Assembly: GCA_932521025.1 (NCBI GenBank)
Contig: OW051469.1
Location: 5,158,398-5,222,397, forward strand
Source: Oscheius onirici
Taxonomy: Eukaryota; Nematoda; Chromadorea; Rhabditida; Rhabditidae
DNA: 64,000 bases
Reading direction: 5' to 3'
Position 1 is the first letter of the stretch; the number at the start of each line of letters is the position of its first letter. The position numbers and the translations under genes were made by a program. Shown piece by piece: positions 1 to 9,467 of the stretch. A model generated the notes under the pieces. The model saw only the letters and a list, made by a program, of their open reading frames with translations. It made no database searches and had not been told where the DNA came from.

Positions 1-183
1 TCGTGAGACGCCTGGGAGTCTCCCTCCAGTTTCCATATTTTTGGAAAGATGTTCACTGGAAAAGGTTAGATCCCTCTATTCTCTCAAACCCTTCCATTTG
101 GTAGTCTGATAACATTTTCCAGCTGCTCGCCTTTCGTTGAACTTTCCCGTGTTTGATCATAATTTCCGTTGTCACTTAATTTT

Positions 184-1379
184 ATGTCAACGATTACAAA
201 CGTGCTGTGTGCTTCGAGAAACTCTAGCTTAACCCTTTTTTTTCTACGCTGTCAGTATTTTATCGTGGCATTGACGGCACCGACCGGGATCTTTGGCCTA
301 GTCTGCATAGTCAGAGCGTCGCCCGAAGAAATGAAAAACTTTCGAATGATTTTGATCGTCTATCAAACAAGGCACTCTTTTAAAATTTTTATATTAAAAA
401 TATTTCCAGCCTCATCTTCGTCAGTCTCATTCTGTCTTTACTCGTCATTCCCGACTTCCTCTTTCCAATACTTGGAGGCTATCCTCTAGGAATCCTTACA
501 TTGTTCGGGGTTCCGACGTTTCCGCAACTCTTGGTTGCCTGCTCAACGTTTTCAGGCACTTGTTTTTTCTTCCAGTGAACTCTTTTCAGTCATGTTCGGC
601 TCTCTAGCCCACATCTTCCTTCATCGACATCAAACAGTCGTCCCGCCGTTTTCTCGACGTCGTCTTCCACCAATTATTCGACTTTTTAACACTAGCTTAC
701 TATATTTTTTTCCTCAAGCTTGTCTACTAGTTTCTTCCCACTTTGTCCCATCTGATTTGACTGGAGTGAAACAGCAAATAGCGCTGGTAAGAATTAGTGA
801 CAAGAATCAAAATAAATTTCAGGAGAGCTCCTGTGTTCCAGTCGAGCTTTTCCAAAACAATACGATTGTTCTAGAGAGGGAAACATCGATTTTTATAGCC
901 AAGTTAGTGACATTTATGCTCATATCCAGTGTTTTACTGTTAGTTGTATTGGTAAGTCCAATCGTATAGAATTTCACAAGATTTCAGGTATGTGATACTT
1001 TCTACTGTCTCCGTCATGCCAGTGTCCATCTCTCCCCAAGAAATCGTCATCTTATCCGAAACTCGATTGTAATTTTGATGATACAGTGTCTTGTTCCTCA
1101 AATTTTCGACTTCATTCCCATTGGAGTTTTTATGATCACCACATTTGCTGATATAACTAGTCAAGGTGAGCTTTTGACCTATTGGTCCAGATTTGAAAGT
1201 TTTCAGTTTTGGTCCAATCAACTACTCTGCTCTTATCACTCCATTCTTTCGTCTCAACCCTGTCCCTCATTCTACTCAACAGTCATTACAGAGCTTTTAT
1301 CTGGAACTCGGTGCTCAGACGACGAGAAAAAACTAACACAGTTTTTGTAGTCTCAAAAACACCCAACTACAAGACATAA
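184..1379 (+). CDS. Srh-type serpentine chemoreceptor
   Basis: Seven-transmembrane nematode chemoreceptor of the Srh class (Str superfamily), expected in sensory-neuron cilia. Family marks seen: a TM1-2 segment ending in SPEEMKNFRM, the block GGYPLGILTLFGVPT, a PCVP-like SCVPVELF segment, and a C-terminal LLSLHSFVSTLSLILLNSHY block matching the family's S-H-G..STI...PYR end. Exons are joined by a GC-AG intron (about 374-411), GT-AG introns at 787-822 and about 952-987, and one before 1206. The start is the ATG at 184; an upstream start is possible. Near 510-590 the reading frame shifts: either a 58-nt intron with a weak GTTTCC donor removes the clash, or this is a disabling frameshift. Stop at 1377-1379. 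Family is well supported; intactness is not. Confidence 0.7.
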
Positions 1380-1385
1380 ATAGGT

Positions 1386-1631
1386 TTATTGAACAATAGC
1401 CGGTCCTTTTCCACAAGCTGTCTTGTTACCCTCGAATGTGATGCTGTATCGCTTGGCTGAGCAGTCTCTCTTCGGTTCGGGCGGACCTTCTGGCTTGACT
1501 AACATAACTGGCTTGGCAGGAGCTTTTCCTGGGTCTGACTGTGTTCGGGGAAGTTTTCTAACGGCGTTGGCTGCCTTCTCCTGCAGAGCCTCGAAAATCT
1601 TGTGGGGCATCTTTAGAACTATCTTAAACAT
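1386..1631 (-). CDS. Small ORF, 81 aa, function unknown
   Basis: Single-exon reading frame of 81 residues, basic and proline-rich in the middle (PKRDCSAKRYSITFEGNKT near the end). No signal peptide or domain recognised. The stop codon TAA is part of an AATAAA signal (stop at 1386-1388 on the minus strand), and the stop of the facing chemoreceptor lies only 6 bases away, so the two 3' ends must overlap if both are transcribed. A TATA-like TATAAACATA lies just upstream of the ATG at 1631. It could be the last exon of a longer gene. Support is its continuous frame and the poly(A) signal only. Confidence 0.4.
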   Translation of the reverse strand: MFKIVLKMPHKIFEALQEKAANAVRKLPRTQSDPGKAPAKPVMLVKPEGPPEPKRDCSAKRYSITFEGNKTACGKGPAIVQ

Positions 1632-2049
1632 ATGTATGTTTATAAGCTTTAAGACAAAAATAACAAAACTAGAAAGAATCTTTGAAGGTTCTCATGGCGA
1701 CTGATTGTGTTTGTCTGTTAGTCATAACAGCTTCTGATAATTTGATCTTCCCTCTTTTTTTTCAGTTTTCGAACAAGCTAAGAAAACGTAAAGAAATTGA
1801 TATGAAAGGGAAGAAATGTAAAGCTGTGTATTGGTGGCTGTCTTGTGAGGGAAAACAAGCGTCTAATTGTCTCAAATGTAGGGGTTGGAGCTCGAGAAAA
1901 GGGGGGATAAAGACAGGTGAGACAGAAGTCACCTGCTGCCAGCCGCCTTTGAATATACGCAATAAACAGGGAAGGAAGGGATGGTAGGAAAAGATTCTGG
2001 TAGTTTCTACTGAACTTCTTTTTGGCAGAACACCTCGTTCTTTACTAAA
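1632..2049. other. Intergenic, no gene seen
   Basis: AT-rich sequence with polypyrimidine runs and short chance reading frames on both strands. No splice-supported coding pattern was found. Confidence 0.5.
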
Positions 2050-2165
2050 ATGCAATGTCTGTCCGTTTGTCGTGGTGTCCGCAGTTGTCGAGACTAAGAT
2101 AACTTGTCAAGTTTTGTCATGTTAATCGTTTATCGAACGAGAGTTTTGAGGGGATCGCATCTGTG
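2050..2165 (+). repeat. Dispersed repeat, copy A
   Basis: About 115 bases that reappear in reverse orientation at 22418-22554 with roughly 80 percent identity by eye. Shared blocks include GGTGTCCGCAG, TTGTCGAGACTA, TGTCAAGTTTTGTCAT, TTTATCGAACGAGA and TTTTGAGGGGA. No open frame, no terminal inverted repeat found. Probably a short non-autonomous element or a decayed piece of one. Confidence 0.7.
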
Positions 2166-2368
2166 GGAAATTTGTTAGAAGGTTGAACAATGAAGACTCA
2201 CTAATAGCCTGCCACCAAAATACGGAGGCTGCCCAAGCTGCCGTAGGCTGCTGGTTAAAATTTGAACTAATCCCATCGTCTCTTTTAGTACAAAAAGATC
2301 AGGCACATAAACAATATCATTACGCTAATTATTTATCAACAATAAATATGTGGATAAGAACAATTAGA

Positions 2369-2810
2369 TTAATCATACAAGTAGTCTTCTTCGTCGTGTC
2401 CCTTCTTCGTTCGAAACATTTTGCTTACAGATTTCAGAAAAGGTGTTGGGAGTCTTCCTTCCGTTCGTCTCTCTAGAGTACGAATATCACAAAGAAGGTT
2501 TGTCTTGATTCGAGCTTTGATCTCGGCGCTGAAATCTGAGTTTTTTGAATTTAAAAAAGTAAACAAACTTGGCCACGATAGTCTTCTTCAGACACTTACA
2601 GAAATCTTCCGCCGCCAAAATTCTTTCTCGGGAAGTGTCAGCTTGAGCAATATATGGGAAATGAGCACGGCAACAGGCGTCAATGTCTGAATATTTCGTT
2701 TGTAAGAAAGTTACGTCTTTACCCGGTGAAGTGCTCCATCCACAGTTGTTTATTGCCTCAGCTACTGCCAAACACAAACTCAAGGCTAAAAATAGAAAGA
2801 AATGTGCCAT
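2369..2810 (-). CDS. Secreted group III phospholipase A2-like protein, probably inactive
   Basis: Two exons (2569-2810 and 2369-2528, 40-nt intron) give 133 residues. Residues 1-19 form a signal peptide (hydrophobic, ending AVAEA). The core resembles bee-venom-type (group III) PLA2: a Cys-Gly near residue 24, then DIDACCRAHF in place of the family DACCRTHD, then a CKCLK segment matching the downstream cysteines. The catalytic His is kept but the Asp partner is Phe, and the Gly-rich calcium loop is degenerate, so lipid hydrolysis is unlikely. The C-terminal third is basic and ends DEEDYLYD. The ATG directly starts the signal peptide. It may be a diverged non-enzymatic secreted paralogue; the family call rests on the short active-site block. 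Confidence 0.55.
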
Positions 2811-3119
2811 CTCTAGTGGATCATTCGACCGGAAACATTTTCCTTATATAGACGAGATCTTCGGTTCTGTTTGGATAGGCTTATAACCGTCCGGGTCCTT
2901 CTACGGGGGAGTCGAATGACGCCTTTTTCGAGAAGGAACAAGAGAGAAAACAAAGAAACAGTAAACAAACAAAGGCGATGGAATGTGGATTGGAGCGATG
3001 CATGGTTAAGAACTGAACAAAAATGAGGAATATTTATTTCGGTTTAAGGTAAACACTATTCAACTTTATGAGTGAATGAGTATTTTCCGGCGATCCTTTC
3101 AAGTACTCAATTTCGACGA

Positions 3120-3705
3120 CTACGCTTCCATTGCAAAGGTAACAGTCGATTTGGATTCCGACGACACAATCTCCAATAAGTGGCCCGTAAGAAACGTGCA
3201 TAAATCCAGCAGAAATCCAATAGTGGAACGGAAAAAACACAATGTGGAACTTTTCAACAGGCTTGCATGAACAATTTCACCGTAAAACGTAAAGTACGAG
3301 AGCATTTTTGACGGCGGTAAATCTGGTTTAGTTGCAATGAATTGGGTAAAGGTCGGATAGGGCGCTTTTTGATCATTCATCGAATCCGAATTGTGCAGTT
3401 TTATTTCAAGGTTAGAGCCATTTGTTCCGTACTCGATCTGGAGCTGAAGGACAGAGACGCGAAATCTGTACAGATTACTCAGAAAGAAATCCAATGACCC
3501 GTGAAGATAAAAATGAGTTCAAAACTAACCTGAAATCTGAATACCACATGTTGTTGCTAATCGAAACCCGAAATATCTTTCCGTGATCGGCGATATCAGC
3601 GTAGTTGTGGGTCTAAAATGATTAAACTAGACTAATAGTTACAAAGTGATCTACAACTACATCGGTTCCAACGAGTAAGACAGGAAGAAGTAGTTGCGCT
3701 AGCAT
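3120..3705 (-). CDS. Possible secreted protein, family unknown
   Basis: Three exons (3661-3705, 3530-3612, 3120-3477) with good GT-AG introns of 48 and 52 nt join in frame to 161 residues. The first exon encodes a hydrophobic start (MLAQLLLPVLLVGTD), compatible with a signal peptide. No domain recognised; the middle is rich in beta-type residues (RFRVSVLQLQIEYG). A second open frame runs on to 3034 and its stop overlaps an AATAAA signal, but no intron of suitable length and phase connects the two, so the stop at 3120 is preferred. The open frames and introns are visible; the function is not. Confidence 0.5.
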
Positions 3706-4063
3706 TTTTGAGTTCTACTTGTTCGGACGTTGTTACTAAGCGAGGTTGGCAGACTGCGAGCAGCGTAAATTGTAAGAGTCAACGATTCAAAGAGTCAAGA
3801 CAAACACTTTTTTGTTTCACGAAAGAGATCGACCAGGCATAGTTATTGCATATTTTCGCAGAGACATATAAAAAACTCAAAGCTGATTATTTTGAGGTGG
3901 ATTCGTACGAACGGGCTCGCCAGCCGAATTTCTCTTAACGATTGAGATTCCGGTGATAAATTACTGCAATTCTAGAACTTTTCACTGTCGCTACGCATGC
4001 GAGCTAATTTGTAACCATGGCTTTAGGTCTAAACGAAAACCTTCGGTCTTTTTAGACACGGGA

Positions 4064-4785
4064 ATGTTTCTTGTTTTCATTCTAGTTCTCGTAGCATCGG
4101 TTGTTTACAAAGTTTGTTTCCTCGATATTCAAATAATATCAATAACATGTGTTCTCTATTGATTATCTGGACGTTCCGCAAGATGGTGAAATTCTCCGTA
4201 TGATGGTTGACCGAGCCCTTTTTGCTCGTGGAGAAGAATTTCAGTGAGTCGTTCAGATGTTCAGATATACACCGATCAGGCTTTCTGCTCATTCCTACTC
4301 ACAGAATGGTTTGTCTCTTATCATTGGAATTGAAAAACCAGTTTGGCCGGTAGTGAAAAACACTTGAATTACTACGAATCTTATTTCAGGGGAGCTCTAC
4401 GGTCAACGTTTCACTGCAGAGTCATCAGCGCATTCTACAGCAGCCCAATATTAGCAAACTTGCCTTAACTCGCGATGTCGCAAAATTGCAGAAACCATAT
4501 TTTGCCTACTTCTACGTTTTCCAAGGAGTTGCTAAGGTTTTTCTTCACTTTGGCCATAAATGGATTCAGATTTTTTACTGAACAACTACCGGTTTCAACG
4601 GGCTCATGTCAGTTGGCAGCATCGATAAACAGAAGAAGTTAGCTGTTGGTTACAGCAATTGTTTCGAAACCGAGGCAAATATCACCAAATTGACAAAGTA
4701 TACAGTCTCTACATTACGTGACATCTTGGAAAGTAATCCAAGTGTCGTAGCTCAGATACTTGCTAACAACATAAAGTTTGGATGA
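4064..4785 (+). CDS. Possible secreted protein, exon structure uncertain
   Basis: The ATG at 4064 begins a strongly hydrophobic stretch (MFLVFILVLVASVVY) like a signal peptide. Coding-like blocks follow in later exons: one with ILRMMVDRALFARGEEFQ (about 4170-4240), one after a TTTCAG at about 4390 containing SLQSHQRILQQPNISKLAL and KPYFAYFYVFQGVAK, and a last one with KLAVGYSNCFETEANITKL ending at a TGA at 4783-4785. That stop touches an AATAAA signal, as in two other genes near this end of the window. The first and third introns could not be placed in a consistent phase, so the model may be wrong or the gene decayed. Confidence 0.35.
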
Positions 4786-4864
4786 ATAAAGAACACTGCC
4801 CAAATGTAAACAGGAATGGTTCGCAACGATTTACGTCTCGCTTTTTCGTATCACTGAGAGGTAT

Positions 4865-5976
4865 TCATGACTTAGACGGTTTTTTCTTCTGGTCATCTGA
4901 CGACTTGTCCTCCATCCCGACCAACTTGACATCTTCCGACTTTTGCTCAATTGCTGAATCCACTAGCTTCATTCCATACCAATCCAAGTCGTCCGTCAGA
5001 GAGATGTTTTCTTTTTTGGCCGCTTCGTGGATGGTTGTCGCGACCGTGTTGTAGTCCATGGCGTCGTAATAGCTGCAGTTGTCGATGTAGGCAATCAGAG
5101 ACATATAGTCCTTCGACACTTTGGTCCAACAGGGCAGCTTGAAGATGACTTCGGGGTCTGAAATTGTAATCAATAAGAATCCCAAATATTGCAACAACTC
5201 ACTGTCTTTCTTCTCCATATGCATGGCCATGAATGTGCACTTCTGCTTGTAAATGTTGACCTTGTCCAACTTCCCCTTCGCCCCTTTCCACGGCAGTTCA
5301 TTTTTCTATCGAAACAGTCAAAAACCAGGTAAAGCCATACTTCCAAGTCATCCTTCCTGCTTTGTTCGACCCCTTCGTGGCAGGACCTGCTAGCGTACCT
5401 CTTTGTCCCCATAAACTTCACTTTTGCCCTTGGGGTTTTGAGTTCCTTTGAATTCTTCTGGTAGATCTACCGCGCAATGCCAAAGTCCAGCATGTAGATG
5501 GTTGTCTGAGAGCTGTTGATCTCGATGGCAAAGTTCTGCGGCTTGATGTCTCTGAAAAGATAACAAGTTTTTGTATGGTAGCTCTAAACCTGTGAAGATA
5601 TCCGAGCGCATGAAGGTCACCGATAGCTGTCAGGGTTTGTTTCGCAAAACCAATGATTTTGATGACTTTCCATCTGAATAGCAAGCTATATTCTATCAAA
5701 AATTCTGTTCTTCTCACTACAAATCAGCTCCCTTTCTTTTAATCTCCCTCTCTGCTGTTTGTTCTTCATCTTCATCCTCCGGATTCTCTCCGCTCCCGTT
5801 TTCACATCGCCATATTTTGAGGCAGGACCCTCTTTAGTTTGCGCTTCCTCTGACGAACTTTTCTCATTGGAGTCATCGGTCAGTCCTTTCTTCTTCGTCT
5901 CAGGCTTGCTCATCTTTGTCCTAAGTTGAAGTGTCGAGGGTTTTTTTTCCCTGGATCCCGGCTCTTCATTCTCCAT
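4865..5976 (-). pseudogene. Casein kinase 1 (worm sperm-type family), decayed
   Basis: Clear remains of a nematode-expanded CK1 kinase. Seen in order: a charged Ser/Lys/Glu-rich N-terminus (from ATG at 5976), an alpha-E segment (AKQTLTAIGDLHALGYLH), the catalytic loop HRDIKPQN split by a 40-nt intron, DFGIAR, then GTKRYASRSCHEG and SRKDDLE, LPWKG, and a C-terminal lobe ending in an acidic-basic tail. Lesions: the whole ATP-binding N-lobe (Gly loop, VAIK lysine) is absent between the N-terminal tail and the alpha-E helix; a TAG stop at 5467-5469 follows DFGIAR; a run of five A (T5 at 5301-5305 on the plus strand) is one base short and shifts the frame before LPWKG. No functional kinase can be made. 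In C. elegans this expanded family (spe-6-like) is sperm-enriched. Confidence 0.88.
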
Positions 5977-6266
5977 ATTCCCAGCTCCGCACTGAGAATC
6001 TTTCTGACTGTGCGGATTTTGGAGACTTGCGTCGGACGAGGTGGTTCCGAAGTGGGAGAGTTTTCCATTTCTTCTTGCGAAGCACCATATGGAGTCCTTC
6101 ACGAATGCGTTTCTTTTATAGGAACTTTATTTTCCAAAAATTGGAAGTTTCCGTTGTTCTTTTTGAAATATTCACACACGATCATTACGTTCAGTTAGTG
6201 AAACGCAAAAAAATAAGTTCTCCAATTACAAAACAATTTATTATTTTTACAACAATTATCCATTAT

Positions 6267-7528
6267 CTACAAGTTCCTGTTTTTCTGCTTATTGAGAAGC
6301 TTACGGTATGCCCACACCCTCTTTCTGAACTCGTCCTGATCCTTGGCTCTCGGAATGACACATGGTCCTTTGTGAGGGTCAACAGGTCCAACTTTGTCCG
6401 GACAATACAGACTGTTCAACTTGACCGTGTCCCATCTGGATTGTATTATCTTAGAAAGTTTAAAAACGAAGAAACCTGGTGAGAAGACCGACTCTTTGAC
6501 CGGCTCCAATATCAGCGTCATTTCTAGCAGGACAATATTGGGTTAGACGGTACCTGAACAAGTTATATGTTTGTACGATGGGATTACTTTTCTCTCGCCC
6601 ACAAGGGGACAGTGATACTTTCTGGGTCGAAAGGCCACTCCAGTTGGATTGGATTGAATTGAGGAAGGACAGAGAGAGGCACTGGACTGACTGGCTGGAT
6701 ATAAGACGATGCATCGGGTCGGTTCAATTCACGTTTCAGGCCTAGAATTTTTGAATTAAGTCGACTTCTGTCTCTTTGTTTCCGTCTCTTAACCTCTTTG
6801 CCTCTTTTTTACGTACCCATGTACCTAACAAGCTGCTCCATAACAGCTCCTCTTGAATGATTGAACGACTCCTGCTGGAAAACGGACTCTGGCAGATACA
6901 GTACTGTTCGGTCCACCAGTCCTTCAACTTTGTTGTCCGAATAAGCTGAAAGTATTCAAATTTCTTTTCTAAAAATACAAAAGAACTGACCAGCATACTT
7001 TTTGCTTTTTCGAATTAGAACGTATGGCTTATCGGCATCCCATCTGTCAGCATGGTACCATGGCTTGAATTCCTAAAATGTTTCCTGTGAACAGCCTTTT
7101 GTCCAAATTCACCTGTTCCTGGAACTGGAGACAGGTTCGCCTGCCAATTTGGAAGAAAGCGTCGCGTATGATAGTCTTTTCGCTATCGAACAGAGAGGGC
7201 CAAAGGAAGACTGTTTGAATCGGTTTACTGGATCCAATTATGAAAGAACGTGGAACAAACATACCGTGTAATTAGTCCAGGAGATGGGTCGTCCAAGGTG
7301 TTTCCAGTTAGAGTTGGAGCTGCTCGAGCCTGAAATTGGTTTTGTTTGGATAATGTAACGACCAGAAGACCGCACATCATCGGTATTTTCCGGGTGAAAG
7401 CCCGAGACCACGCTACCATAAGAGCGACAGATACAAACCTTAGGCTTGCAGTCCTTGCCATCACATCCGACAGCATTCTGCACCAGAATCATCCAAAAAA
7501 GAATGTCCACAAGCAAACGAAGAGACAT
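6267..7528 (-). CDS. Astacin-like secreted protein with lost catalytic site
   Basis: Multi-exon gene starting with a signal peptide (MSLRLLVDILFWMILVQNAVG, with CDGKDC following). Astacin (M12A) pattern is followed throughout: a W..RPISW start of the domain, IIRDAFFQIGRRTCLQF, a YVLIRKS strand, then HSRGAVMEQLVRYMG where active enzymes have G.i.HElmHalGf.HE, then RPDASSYI, and the end DIGAGQRVGLLTRWD and LNSLYCPD. All three zinc-binding histidines are replaced (Met, Val, Lys), and the Met-turn SvMHY is replaced too, so it cannot be a zinc protease. It is likely a pseudoprotease acting as a binding or scaffold protein outside the cell. The junction of the first two exons (about 7225-7262) does not close in frame with a standard GT-AG intron, so a lesion there is possible. 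Confidence 0.75.
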
Positions 7529-8686
7529 TAGCCTGCTGGGAGAGAAAGTTGAAATGTGAACTGGGACGGGGTGCTGGATGAAAGTGAAGATAAGGGCGGC
7601 TAAAAAGCGCGAGAAAACTTGAAGCTTGAATCCTATTATGATCCTGAGAAGCTGCCGGGGATCGGCTGTGGAACAATTGATAGCAAATGTATTTATTTTG
7701 GCAACAATATATTCATTTCTGTACTGAAAGGTACTGTCCTTGGAGCTGCTCCCATAGCCACGGACAAAACAATCTTGTCTATTCCAGTCCCAACTGTTCT
7801 CAGACGAGGAGAGCCGAGCCGAGCTGGCTGAAAATTCGCTTTTAGCTATCTCACCGCTACCAAAAATTTATATCAAAGGTGCGAAACACTATTGAATTCG
7901 AAATGTCTATTGTTTGAACTTTTGAATATCGTTAGTATTAATCTAATTGTAATTGTATTTGCCGATTGTAGACGCTAAGGGTTTGGACGCCGAGACATGT
8001 GGGTTCGGTGCCAAATTATTTTTCTGCTGAATCAGAAAATGATGTTTTTTTCTCCCAAAATTTCCAAAAAAAAATTGACCATAGAGGGTTCCCTGGAAAA
8101 TTGACTGCGCTGATTAAAAGTTTGCTGTTTTCATGCTCGCAAAATGCAAAGGACGAGTCGCGCAAGCGTTACATTTTGTCAAAAAAGTGAACTTTCCATA
8201 ACTCGCGACCAATGAGGTTTTCTAGGGTTATCGATCATACTGAGTCCGAATATGATAAACCATGTACTGTACCTACCGCATACCACTGTCTACGTGGTCA
8301 AGTGCTCTGTCATGAAATTAGCTCTAAGGGCCTGAAAGTGGTGTTTTCTTAGAGAACGAAGGACGGTCAGTTCAAAAGAATAAAATGAAGTACTTTTAGT
8401 ACCTGCTACTTTCTTGAGCATACAATTCCGTTCAGTTAGCAATGGTGTCCTACAACGGTTGTCCTTTCATGTTCTGTTGACTTCTAGATCCCCCTAGAAA
8501 TCATCCATCATAGAAGGAGCGAGACTCTCCAGAGACTCAAAATATTAGTTTTATGTTCTCTGTCTAAACTGTAGATAATTTTTTTTTCCCAACACCGCTA
8601 TTCACCTATTCCACGAGTGCTGGGAACGTTCTAGTCAAGGCGGCTTTAAATGACACTTAAGCTCAGTCATTCGACGGTCGTAGACA
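7529..8686. other. Intergenic, no gene seen
   Basis: About 1.16 kb between divergent secreted-protein genes. Contains AT-rich runs and short chance frames only. A GATAAGG motif near 7589 could be a GATA-factor (gut) site for the gene at 7528, but one motif is weak evidence. Confidence 0.5.
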
Positions 8687-9418
8687 ATGACTTCATCTCT
8701 GCTTCTTATCGTATTCTGTCTTAGTTCTATCAATGCTTGCTATGAGTGTTGATGTGTCGACCAAAATCAATCGAAACTTAGAAAGGCTGCAAGTCGATAG
8801 TAACGTTTTACCACTTGTTAAAGCATAAAAATTCCTGTGTTTTTAATCGTGCCTAACCGCCAGACAAAACTAGGATAACTTGAGTAAAAAAAACTGTTCA
8901 GCAGAAGAGACATGCAATACTCAACATCTGGAGAACGGATGCTCAACAACAGTGACCTTCCCAAATACATGCTCAAAAAGGAGAGGTTCCACTATTTTTC
9001 AACTTCAGAAATGTGGACCGGTTAGACTGTTATGTGGGTAAAAAATGCTTACGAGAGAATGAGAACAGAGTCTCGTTTCAGTGAGGATAAGGCGAATTCC
9101 GGGAGCCAAAAGATGGAATTTTCATGTCCCGACGGCGACTCAGAAACCGGTCAAATACACATCGGCTTCAATTTTCTTCCATACGGCATTGCTTGGGGAG
9201 TCTCTGAGATGAACGGATATTGGGGTCTGGAATGTTTCTACTGTCTTCCCAACAGGACGTGGATAGAGGAAAGTTCGGACAGTTATGGACAGGGCAAACT
9301 GTGGACAAATGAGGTTGAATGCATCTACAGAAAACTCAAGCCTTCGCTACTGAGGAAAAAGCGACTGTCTGTTACAGTCGAACAAATTGAAAAGCTTTCT
9401 AAGCTTATCGTACAATGA
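8687..9418 (+). CDS. Small cysteine-rich secreted protein
   Basis: ATG at 8687 starts a signal peptide (MTSSLLLIVFCLSSINA) followed at once by CYE. A first intron of about 150 nt leads to an exon with spaced cysteines (ETCNTQHLENGC, TFPNTCSKRRG, QLQKCGP, LLCG). A 44-nt intron (GTAAAA...TTTCAG, ending near 9080) joins in phase to the last exon, which carries more cysteines (FSCPDGDSE, LECFYCLPNR, VECIYRK) and a basic tail. Stop TGA at 9416-9418. The CY start and cysteine spacing recall nematode ET-module type secreted proteins, but I cannot confirm that. Probably disulfide-rich and extracellular. Confidence 0.6.
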
Positions 9419-9467
9419 TAATGTTATTAATGGGAAAATATATTATTTATAAATATGCATTCGGAAG

